DNA of 37,104 nucleotides from the NCBI GenBank assembly GCA_937981665.1, contig CALJOJ010000054.1, positions 1-37,104 of the forward strand. The letters run 5' to 3'. The translations under genes and the position numbers were made by a program. Below, one piece after another: positions 8,351-16,016 of the stretch (its first letter is position 1; each line of letters begins with the position of its first letter). The DNA is from an uncultured Rubritalea sp. (GTDB lineage: Bacteria; Verrucomicrobiota; Verrucomicrobiia; Verrucomicrobiales; Akkermansiaceae). The notes below the pieces were generated by a model that ran no database searches, was not told the origin of the DNA, and was given only the letters and a program-made list of their open reading frames with translations.

Positions 8351-8380
8351 TCCGGACAATAGTCTCAGGACTACGCTTTT
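8351..8380 (+). promoter_or_regulatory. Candidate ECF sigma promoter (second PDZ gene)
   Basis: TCCGGACA at 8351-8358, a 16-nt gap and GCTTTT at 8375-8380 repeat the boxes found upstream of the sigma gene. The predicted transcript starts near 8387, leaving a leader of roughly 58 nt before the ATG at 8445. The leader is A-rich with no Shine-Dalgarno sequence. Confidence 0.45.
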
Positions 8381-8444
8381 AAAGTACACGAAGTAAAACT
8401 CGAACAGAATAAAAAGACCAATAAATCAAAATACAATATTAGAA

Positions 8445-9350
8445 ATGAAAACTACACATAAAATCATATCAGGAATCGCCGCCATTACTCTTTTAAATAG
8501 CTCAGCAGTAGCGAATGAAGTGCTAAGCTTCGGAGCTCAGACAGAAGCATTAACCACAGAAGCTTCAACTACTGCTGGTTTAAAGTCTGGCCAGGGCTTT
8601 GTTGTAATTGGAGTTAGAGAAGGTAGCGCAGCTGCTAAGCTTGGACTTGTTGAAGGAGATGTAGTGACAGCTTTAAATGGTAAGCCTGTTAACAACTTTG
8701 TAATGCTCAGTAATCTAATCGCAGCTATCGGCCAAGACAATGAAGACATTAGCTTAACTTGGACACGTGATGGAGTAAGCACTACAAAATCAGTTTCTGT
8801 TAGTGAGAAGATCTCACGTGAAGCATTCACTGCTGAATATGATACCTCCGGAGAAGGAAACGGAGAACAAGCCGTTCAACAAATAACAACTAAGAATCTT
8901 AGTTATGTAATCCAGATGGGACCTCAAGGAACTACTAGCTCAAGAATCATCGATGGCTATAGCTTCACGACAACACAGGATAAGACTACAAAAAAGCAGA
9001 TTACAAAAGTTACGAAATCTGAAACTAGTGAGCTAGTCTATGAAGGTGAAATCGATGCTGATGACCTATCAGCACTCCCCGCTGAGATTCAAGAGGCAGC
9101 AAAGCAGTTCGCTGATTCCGCATCAACATTTTCTATTACAGCAGAACGGAAAGACAAGCTGATGAAGGACGCTCTCAGTCAGCTTAAAGGAATAGATCTA
9201 GGTAATGGTCAGAAGCTCGACTTAAATCTCAACATAGGGAAGGGTGGTGTCATTCATTTAAATGGTGACAATCTATCAGAGACTAAAACAGAAAAGAATC
9301 TGGAAGACTTAGTTGAAGAAGTAAAAGAAGAAGCTAAGGAAGAGAAATAA
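8445..9350 (+). CDS. Secreted PDZ-domain protein with charged C-terminus
   Basis: This 301-residue protein has a signal peptide (1-23, cleavage after AVA), one PDZ domain at about 43-120 (GFVVIGVREGSAAAKLGL and GDVVTALNGKPV segments), and a long Thr/Ser/Lys-rich region ending in an acidic-basic helical tail rich in EEVKEEAKEEK. It lacks protease residues. Its own candidate ECF promoter lies upstream and a strong terminator follows, so it can be expressed separately from the MoxR genes. A periplasmic peptide-binding or sensing role is inferred. Confidence 0.8.
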   Translation: MKTTHKIISGIAAITLLNSSAVANEVLSFGAQTEALTTEASTTAGLKSGQGFVVIGVREGSAAAKLGLVEGDVVTALNGKPVNNFVMLSNLIAAIGQDNEDISLTWTRDGVSTTKSVSVSEKISREAFTAEYDTSGEGNGEQAVQQITTKNLSYVIQMGPQGTTSSRIIDGYSFTTTQDKTTKKQITKVTKSETSELVYEGEIDADDLSALPAEIQEAAKQFADSASTFSITAERKDKLMKDALSQLKGIDLGNGQKLDLNLNIGKGGVIHLNGDNLSETKTEKNLEDLVEEVKEEAKEEK

Positions 9351-9374
9351 GAATCTTCTGCCTTACCATAAATG

Positions 9375-9403
9375 ACGAGAGTAGAAACCTACTCTCGTTT
9401 TTT
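9375..9403 (+). terminator. Intrinsic terminator after second PDZ gene
   Basis: ACGAGAGTAG (9375-9384), a 4-nt AAAC loop, and the exact complement CTACTCTCGT (9389-9398) run into six Ts. This is a textbook rho-independent terminator located between the PDZ gene and moxR, which would separate or attenuate the two transcription units. Confidence 0.9.
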
Positions 9404-9433
9404 ATCTCATTACTTCATCATCATACAAACATT

Positions 9434-10447
9434 ATGAATCTAGAAAATTTGCAAGCCGAGGTCACTGAGGCGACCCAATTTATACCTCACATTAAAGCCG
9501 AGATAAAGCGCGTTCTGATTGGCCAGAATGAGTTAGTTGACCGCATGTTAATCTGCCTTCTTACTAATAATCACCTACTTGTAGAAGGGCTACCTGGCTT
9601 AGCTAAGACTCTAGCTGTCACTACTCTTTCTCAGGTAATATCCGCAGACCATGCTCGTATCCAGTTCACCCCAGATCTTCTTCCCGCTGATGTAGTAGGT
9701 ACAAATATTTACAATCCGACTACTCAAAGTTTCTCTGCGAAAAAAGGCCCCGTTTTCACAAACCTCCTTCTCGCGGATGAAATCAACCGTGCACCCGCTA
9801 AGGTGCAGAGTGCTCTTCTAGAGGCGATGCAAGAGGCTCAATGTACTCTCGGCGGAGAGACCCACATCCTCCCTTCACCCTTCATGGTGATGGCGACACA
9901 AAACCCGCTAGATCAAGAGGGAACCTACCCGCTGCCTGAGGCGCAGATGGATCGATTCATGATGAAGGTATTAGTCGATTACCCCAAGCGCGAAGAAGAA
10001 CATGCAGTGCTCCGCCTTATGGGGTCTAGTGTAGGCTCGCCTAAAGCGGAGTCTGTCGTCTCTGTGGAAGCGATCACAGATGCTAGGTCTATCGTAGATC
10101 GCATTTATATAGACCCGAAGGTTGAAGAATACATTTTAGACATCGTGGCAGCGACTCGTCCTAGCTCAAATAGACAACTTTCTGAAAGACAAGAAGGTGT
10201 TGACTTATCATTCCTCAAACCACTCATTAGTGCGGGTGCATCACCACGAGCTACGCTTGCGATGGCTCGCGGAGCTAGAGCAATGGCGTTTATGGATGGC
10301 CGCGCTCACGTTCTCCCTGAAGATGTGAAAAGTATAGCTCCTGATATACTTAGACATCGCCTGATCCCTACTTATGAGGCTCAAGCTACACAAAAAGATT
10401 CGGATGTGATCATCACCCAGATCTTGGACACCCTTCATACGCCTTAA
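9434..10447 (+). CDS. MoxR-family AAA+ ATPase
   Basis: This 337-residue protein is a MoxR AAA+ ATPase, a chaperone-like enzyme that uses ATP to remodel or activate VWA-domain partners. Walker A is GLPGLAKT at 52-59, Walker B LLLADE at 111-116, sensor 1 ATQNP at 154-158 and the arginine region MDRF at 172-175. Length is normal for the family. It starts the MoxR-DUF58-Bat gene order seen in many bacteria and lies 22 bp before the DUF58 gene. The gene comes right after a strong terminator, so it needs its own promoter or read-through; I see no clear promoter in the short gap. Confidence 0.95.
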   Translation: MNLENLQAEVTEATQFIPHIKAEIKRVLIGQNELVDRMLICLLTNNHLLVEGLPGLAKTLAVTTLSQVISADHARIQFTPDLLPADVVGTNIYNPTTQSFSAKKGPVFTNLLLADEINRAPAKVQSALLEAMQEAQCTLGGETHILPSPFMVMATQNPLDQEGTYPLPEAQMDRFMMKVLVDYPKREEEHAVLRLMGSSVGSPKAESVVSVEAITDARSIVDRIYIDPKVEEYILDIVAATRPSSNRQLSERQEGVDLSFLKPLISAGASPRATLAMARGARAMAFMDGRAHVLPEDVKSIAPDILRHRLIPTYEAQATQKDSDVIITQILDTLHTP

Positions 10448-10469
10448 CTTTCATTTAGTCTATTTTTCA

Positions 10470-11354
10470 ATGTCAGAGGACAGCAATACAGCAGAGCTAA
10501 TGGAGAAGGTGCGTCGCATCGAGATCCGTACCCGTAAGATTGTAGAAAATCGGACGGGTGGAGCTTATCATTCTACCTTTAAGGGGCAAGGTATTGAGTT
10601 TAGTGAAGTAAGAGAATACTTAGAAGGTGACGATATCCGCGCTATTGATTGGAATGTCTCTGCTCGCATGGGGTCACCTTATATTAAGCTTTTTACTGAG
10701 GAACGTGAGCAGAATGTTTTTCTGCTCGTTGACCGCTCGGCTTCCAATGACTTTGGTAGTGGTGAGCAGACTAAAACTGAGTTACTCGCTGAGATAGCCG
10801 CTGTTCTTGCCTTTAGCGCTACTCATAATAAAGATAGAGTAGGGCTAATGCTCTATACTGACAAAGAAGAGCTACATCTTAAGCCAGGCAGGGGACATCA
10901 ACATGTTTTACGCATTGTCCGTGAGCTACTCGCTTTTAAAACAGAGTCTCCGAAAACCGACTTGAAACTAGGTCTAGAGCAGCTCCTCGCTAATAACTGC
11001 CGTAAAAGCGTCGTCTTCATATTGAGTGACCTCATCACAGAGAGCGAGTATGAGCAGCAACTTCGTGCTCTCAATATCCTACATGATGTGATCGTTATTC
11101 ATATTACCGACCCCCTTGAAGAGAGCCTTCCCAAGATACCAGGCATAAACATCGAAGATAAAGAAACAGGTGTGGTTACTAGACTATCACGCAGGCATGC
11201 TAAGAGTTTAGCAGAGCGAGCGAAAAAGTCTCGTAAGGAAGCGACTGCTATTTGTCAGCGTTCTGGAGCTGACATTGTCCACCTTTCAGCCTCAGAAGAT
11301 TACCTTCCAGAAATGATCGCCCTTTTTGAACGCCGCTCTAACAGACGCAGATGA
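10470..11354 (+). CDS. DUF58 protein with VWA-like domain
   Basis: This 294-residue cytoplasmic protein has the DUF58 signature from about 41 to 80: EFSEVREYLEGDDIRAIDW, then NVSAR and IKLFTEERE. A VWA-like fold follows, with the metal motif DRSAS at 88-92. DUF58 proteins are standard partners of MoxR ATPases and usually sit directly next to them, as here. The stop overlaps the next start (ATGA at 11351-11354), so the two are translationally coupled. Confidence 0.93.
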   Translation: MSEDSNTAELMEKVRRIEIRTRKIVENRTGGAYHSTFKGQGIEFSEVREYLEGDDIRAIDWNVSARMGSPYIKLFTEEREQNVFLLVDRSASNDFGSGEQTKTELLAEIAAVLAFSATHNKDRVGLMLYTDKEELHLKPGRGHQHVLRIVRELLAFKTESPKTDLKLGLEQLLANNCRKSVVFILSDLITESEYEQQLRALNILHDVIVIHITDPLEESLPKIPGINIEDKETGVVTRLSRRHAKSLAERAKKSRKEATAICQRSGADIVHLSASEDYLPEMIALFERRSNRRR

Positions 11355-12340
11355 AATCCATATGTAATATACTTAAAGTGATCGCGTTACTTCTATTCTT
11401 GGTCGTATGTGTGATTGGCTATAAATTCACCAGCGTCTGGCAATCTGATGTAACCTGTGAAGTTACCGAATCTACTTGGAAAGAAGATACTGTAAAATTT
11501 GGAGAAGAAGCGACACTGACTCTCAGACTACAACTACCTTGGCATAGAGAGTTCTCTTCTGCTGTGCCCTTAGGACTACCTGAGGGCTTTATCGTAATGA
11601 GAAATAAAGAGAGCCTCATAAAAAGAAGCTTAAACTGGAGAGGTTATCGTACATGGGATATCCAATGCTCAATGGTTCCTTTAAAGAATGAATTAGCTGA
11701 AAATAGTGAGATTAAGTTTCCTCTAGCATTAAAAAATCGGATGAAAAATAATATGGTAGCGGTAAAATTACCCAAACTAAATATTGAAGATCTCACTGAT
11801 ATACCAGAAACCCCAATCAATAAATTTACTAATCTAGACCCTGCCCTAGCAGTGGCTAACGAAACGCTAGATCACACACCACCAGTTGCTGACAAGCCAA
11901 ACTATTATCTTATCCTCGCTATCATACTCAGCGTAATAGTGATAGCTTATCTAATCTTCCTCAAGCTATCTAGAAAAACACCTGAGATACCAGTATGGGA
12001 AACAGCTCTAAAGCACCTTAGCGAACTTCAGTCTTCTAAGCCTGACTCGAACGAGGCATTCCACATCACATTGACGGATATTATCAAAACCTACACTGGA
12101 AAGCGCTACAGCTTTAAGGCTAACAGTGAATCTTCCACGGAATACATCGAGTCTCTAAAAACGATTGAAAGCCTAGATAGTAAACATAAGGACAGTCTCA
12201 CTTCTATCATTCGAGATGCGGATTTAGTTAAATTCGCAGCCGGCTCTACGAATGATGAGTTAAGAGATAGTTCGATCGATAATGCCCGTAACTTTATCGA
12301 ATCCACGGTTCCACAACAACTCACTAACAACCATGCCTGA
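11351..12340 (+). CDS. BatD-like membrane protein (MoxR/Bat cluster)
   Basis: This 329-residue protein has an N-terminal hydrophobic segment (8-24), a periplasmic beta-rich region (about 30-180), a transmembrane helix at about 186-207 (YYLILAIILSVIVIAYLIFL) and a cytoplasmic helical tail. That layout matches the small DUF4381/BatD-like proteins found between DUF58 and BatA genes. Sequence motifs are weak, so the family call leans on topology and position. It overlaps the DUF58 gene by 4 bases and the next gene by 8. Confidence 0.6.
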   Translation: MKSICNILKVIALLLFLVVCVIGYKFTSVWQSDVTCEVTESTWKEDTVKFGEEATLTLRLQLPWHREFSSAVPLGLPEGFIVMRNKESLIKRSLNWRGYRTWDIQCSMVPLKNELAENSEIKFPLALKNRMKNNMVAVKLPKLNIEDLTDIPETPINKFTNLDPALAVANETLDHTPPVADKPNYYLILAIILSVIVIAYLIFLKLSRKTPEIPVWETALKHLSELQSSKPDSNEAFHITLTDIIKTYTGKRYSFKANSESSTEYIESLKTIESLDSKHKDSLTSIIRDADLVKFAAGSTNDELRDSSIDNARNFIESTVPQQLTNNHA

Positions 12341-13352
12341 TTTCGCTGCACCTTTATTTCTCCTCTTGCTGGTGCCACTAGTTATTGGCTTCATTATCCG
12401 CTGGTTTAAACGACCTGCCGCGATAGCCGTATCAAGTGTGGCTTATTTTACTGGAGAGTCTTCCTCAAGAAGAACATGGATTACCACCCGTCATGTTGCT
12501 TTATTTTTGGAATGCCTAGCTGGAGTACTGATTGTCTTCTGTCTGGCTCGACCCCAGCAGGGAATCGAAATAACTCCTGAGACTAAGGCAGGAACTGACA
12601 TCATGCTAGTCCTAGACTTATCAAAAAGCATGGAACTAGCAGACCCTAAAAGAGGGATGACACGTGATGAAGCTGAAATAGCAATAGAGAAAGGAACTCT
12701 TCAAGACCGCTTGGAAGTCTCTAAAGAAAAGCTGATCGACTTCATTAATAGACGTTCTAATGACCGTATTGGTTTAGCCGTTTTCAGTACTGACTCATAC
12801 ACTGTATCTCCTCCCACCCTTGATCATGATTACCTGATAGGACAAATAAAAACTATCAACCATAGGACTCTGAGAAAAACGGCTACTAATATAGCCGCTG
12901 GACTCACAGCTGGAATCAATACTTTGCTAAACGAGACTGAATCTAGGCAGACGATCATACTAGTAACAGATGGAAGTAATAGTGTAGAATACCACATCAC
13001 ACCGCTCGAGGCTGCTTCAATAGCGCTAAAGAAGAATATAGTGATTCACACGATTGCTGTAGGTAGTGAACTGGCTGTTAAGAAACAGGGGTATAATGCT
13101 AAACTTGATAGTTTTGATACTTCTATTCTTAAGCAAATAGCGGTAAAGTCGAAGGGCTCATTTTTCCGAGTGAGAGACTCCCAGGCGTTTGAAGAAGTCC
13201 TCACTTCTATTGAAGAACTAGAGAAGCAAACTTATAATAAACCCGCTCTTATATTTCAAAAAGACCTGTATCCACCTTACCTCATCTCCGCCGCATTGCT
13301 GCTACTGCTCGCCACTTTAGTGAGATTTATTCTCTTTCCAGAAATTTATTAA
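12333..13352 (+). CDS. batA: BatA-like VWA membrane protein
   Basis: I choose the ATG at 12333 (MPDFAAPLFLLLLVP), giving 339 residues and an 8-base overlap with the previous gene. The longer frame from 12282 would add 17 residues that BatA proteins lack. Transmembrane helices lie at about 6-22 and 55-71, a VWA domain follows with MIDAS motif DLSKS at 95-99, and a last helix sits near 312-332. This is the BatA/aerotolerance layout: a membrane-tethered VWA protein, thought to bind other Bat proteins. Family function in oxygen or envelope stress tolerance is described in Bacteroides and Leptospira but poorly defined. Confidence 0.9.
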   Translation: MPDFAAPLFLLLLVPLVIGFIIRWFKRPAAIAVSSVAYFTGESSSRRTWITTRHVALFLECLAGVLIVFCLARPQQGIEITPETKAGTDIMLVLDLSKSMELADPKRGMTRDEAEIAIEKGTLQDRLEVSKEKLIDFINRRSNDRIGLAVFSTDSYTVSPPTLDHDYLIGQIKTINHRTLRKTATNIAAGLTAGINTLLNETESRQTIILVTDGSNSVEYHITPLEAASIALKKNIVIHTIAVGSELAVKKQGYNAKLDSFDTSILKQIAVKSKGSFFRVRDSQAFEEVLTSIEELEKQTYNKPALIFQKDLYPPYLISAALLLLLATLVRFILFPEIY

Positions 13353-13381
13353 CCTCGTCACTTTTCATATAAATATTTTCT

Positions 13382-15976
13382 ATGTCTTTTCATTCTTCAT
13401 ATCTGTTACTTTGGCTTGTACTGGGCTTAGTGATATCTCTGACTACTATCTTATGGGGTATATTTCATCGTAAGCGCATTATTAGACGCTTATCATCTGC
13501 TCCTAATGGTGCTAGTTCTTCACTGGTCAGCAACGCTGGACCGGTCAGAGGTCTTATCCAGCTTATCTGTTTAGTTATTGCTCTTATCACCCTCGCCTTT
13601 GCTCTGCTTAGACCATCGAGCGGAAGGGAAATAACTGAGTACCAACTGCCGGCTAAAAATATAGTCATCCTCTTAGACGTTTCTAAAAGTATGGGAGTAG
13701 TTGATATCAATGGTGTATCTAGAATGGATATGGCTAAAGTCTGGTTAAAGCAATTTATAGCTAACCGCCCATATGACCGAATCGCTTTAGTGACTTTCTC
13801 TGGAATCGCCTTACCTGAATGCCCTTTGACTCGTGACCGTAGTATCTTAAATAAGATGATTGATTTTCAGGAAGCTGGTATTTTACCCATAGGAGGAACT
13901 GACCTTGAAGGCGCTCTTGACCAGGCTCGTAAGTTCCTAGGAAAACACTTAGAACTAGGTTCATCTGTGATGCTCCTTTCTGATGGAGACGACGTAACAG
14001 GTGACCCTAGGAAAGCCGCTAGCTTCTTTACAGAGGCTGAGGTCCCGTTAAATACCATCGCTATAGGAAACCCAAGTCAGGTCGGTGTGATCCCTGCGGA
14101 TGTGATAGGTAAAGCTGGCGCGAGAATAACGAGCCAAGCTGACCCAAGCATCCTAGCAGAACTATCCGATGCCACGAATGGCCTGCACATCGCTATTTCT
14201 GAGCAGTCTCAGCTAGAGAGCTCTAGTGATAGAGTACACGAGGCTATTGACTCCATATCAGTAGATGGGGAAAATATATTTAACGAAGTATTTAGTCGTC
14301 CTATCGACATCTACCAGTACCCACTAACCATTACTATTCTTATGCTACTTATCAGAATGTTGCTCTCAGTCCGGACCTCACAATGGCATAAACTCTGCCC
14401 AGGCGTAGCGGTCCTGTTCATATTCTTCTCGTTATTTATTAATAAAGCTCATGCTCAACTAGACGCTACTAGCTCTGATCCAGAAGAGAAGAGTCATCAG
14501 ACACTCATTGACTATGATGAAGCAAAAGTACTTGCTGATGAACAAGATAAGCCGCTAGTCATTCTCTTTACCGGCAGTGACTGGTCTAAGTCTAGTATCG
14601 CATTCCAGAGAGAAATCTATCCGCACGAAGTTTTTCAAAACTGGGTGAAGCAGAAGGTAGTGCTACTCCATGCCGACTTACCTAGAAAAGCGATCGATCC
14701 AAAACTACGCGAACAAAACAGAGCTCTCGCTAAAAAATATGAAGTGAGTGCTTACCCAGCTATCATATTTATAAAGCCCCATTCAGATACTGTGATAGGT
14801 CGTCTCAAGCATGACAGCAGAGGACCCGCTTCATGGGTAGAGCGTGCACAAGAACTGCTAAAGGGTAACAAAGGCGATGAGTATAGCTCCAGTTCCATCG
14901 TGGATCTGAGTATGGAAGATTCATTAAGTAATCTAGAGAGAGCTATTAAAAATTTCGACCAAGCGCTGAAACTAGAAGCTACAAATCCTGAGCTAGTGCT
15001 TACGTCTAAAGATCAGTTCCGTATCGTCATAGATTTACTAGAACAAGCAGCAGGTTTAGCTGATGAAGACCATCCCGAGATTATGATCCCACCTATTCAT
15101 AAACTCGGCGTACTTCATCATTTACGCGGTATGAGTTTATTCAGCGTGATCATTAGCGACGAGAACAACTTCAATTTCAAAAAAAGAACGAAGCAATGCT
15201 ATGAGGCTCTGGCATATCTAGAAGCAGGATATGATCATTATACAATAGCACTTTCTTATGAGACAAATAATGAAAACCTCACGCGAAATATCGCGCTCAT
15301 CATGTCTGACATGGAAAAGCTCAAGCAACTTATAGAGCTATTCAAGATATATTCGGATACCATACAGGAGACCTTCGATGCTCTGAATACAGAAAAATGG
15401 ATGCTTAAAGAACAGCAGAACTTTGTAACGACTTCCAGAGAAGTGAATGATCGCAAAATCAATGATGCCGCAACGTTGATCAACAAACTCATCACATCTG
15501 CAAAGAAACTAAATTATCATAAACTCGAAGACCTTATTAAGGCTGGTGAAAGCATCGCTAAATCTCCAGTGCCTCATAAAGAGCGAAGCCTAGTAAGCTC
15601 TGAAGCCATTTTACAAGAAACCTTAGATTATCTAATCCCACCTTTTCAAGTAAATTCAAATGGGAAGAAGAAAAGAAAAGGAGGCTCTAGATCTGGAGCA
15701 CAGCAGAATCCAGAAGGTAGTCAAGCAGAGGAAGATGAAGGTAGTCAAGCAGAGGAAGATGAAGATAGTGAAGAAGAAAAAGATGATAGCAGTGCTAATG
15801 AAGAAGAGTCTTCAGATGATTCTGAAGAACTTGATGATGACACGAGAGACTTTAGCCAATCCGAAGCTGATTCTGCGCTGAAAAAGGCTGATGAACAAAA
15901 CGGAACGTTACGAGACCACGCAATAGAAAAACTTAAGAAAGGCGCTAAAAAGCCTTATGGTTCTCAGGATCGTTAA
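13382..15976 (+). CDS. BatB-thioredoxin-like-BatC fusion protein
   Basis: This 864-residue protein joins parts that are usually separate. Residues 1-330 are BatB: two N-terminal helices, a VWA domain with MIDAS motif DVSKS at 99-103, and a helix near 312-330. At 340-360 lies a signal-peptide-like segment ending NKAHA. Residues 376-493 form a thioredoxin-like domain (LVILFTGSDW, cis-Pro in SAYPAIIF), but the usual CxxC is SKSS at 402-405, so it cannot do dithiol chemistry. The rest is helical with a highly acidic Glu/Asp/Ser tail and a basic end, like BatC. An exact 24-nt tandem duplication (15716-15763) lies in the acidic part. Function would be a scaffold in the membrane Bat complex (inference). 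Confidence 0.85.
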   Translation: MSFHSSYLLLWLVLGLVISLTTILWGIFHRKRIIRRLSSAPNGASSSLVSNAGPVRGLIQLICLVIALITLAFALLRPSSGREITEYQLPAKNIVILLDVSKSMGVVDINGVSRMDMAKVWLKQFIANRPYDRIALVTFSGIALPECPLTRDRSILNKMIDFQEAGILPIGGTDLEGALDQARKFLGKHLELGSSVMLLSDGDDVTGDPRKAASFFTEAEVPLNTIAIGNPSQVGVIPADVIGKAGARITSQADPSILAELSDATNGLHIAISEQSQLESSSDRVHEAIDSISVDGENIFNEVFSRPIDIYQYPLTITILMLLIRMLLSVRTSQWHKLCPGVAVLFIFFSLFINKAHAQLDATSSDPEEKSHQTLIDYDEAKVLADEQDKPLVILFTGSDWSKSSIAFQREIYPHEVFQNWVKQKVVLLHADLPRKAIDPKLREQNRALAKKYEVSAYPAIIFIKPHSDTVIGRLKHDSRGPASWVERAQELLKGNKGDEYSSSSIVDLSMEDSLSNLERAIKNFDQALKLEATNPELVLTSKDQFRIVIDLLEQAAGLADEDHPEIMIPPIHKLGVLHHLRGMSLFSVIISDENNFNFKKRTKQCYEALAYLEAGYDHYTIALSYETNNENLTRNIALIMSDMEKLKQLIELFKIYSDTIQETFDALNTEKWMLKEQQNFVTTSREVNDRKINDAATLINKLITSAKKLNYHKLEDLIKAGESIAKSPVPHKERSLVSSEAILQETLDYLIPPFQVNSNGKKKRKGGSRSGAQQNPEGSQAEEDEGSQAEEDEDSEEEKDDSSANEEESSDDSEELDDDTRDFSQSEADSALKKADEQNGTLRDHAIEKLKKGAKKPYGSQDR

Positions 15977-16016
15977 AAATGAGGCTGTAATCATCCCTCT
16001 AAGGAACTAAATATTC

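Noticed and set aside
12282-12332. Longer start for the BatA gene
   Set aside because: It would add 17 residues (MPVTLSNPRFHN start) that lie inside the previous gene and lack a BatA-like hydrophobic start; the ATG at 12333 gives the expected N-terminal helix.
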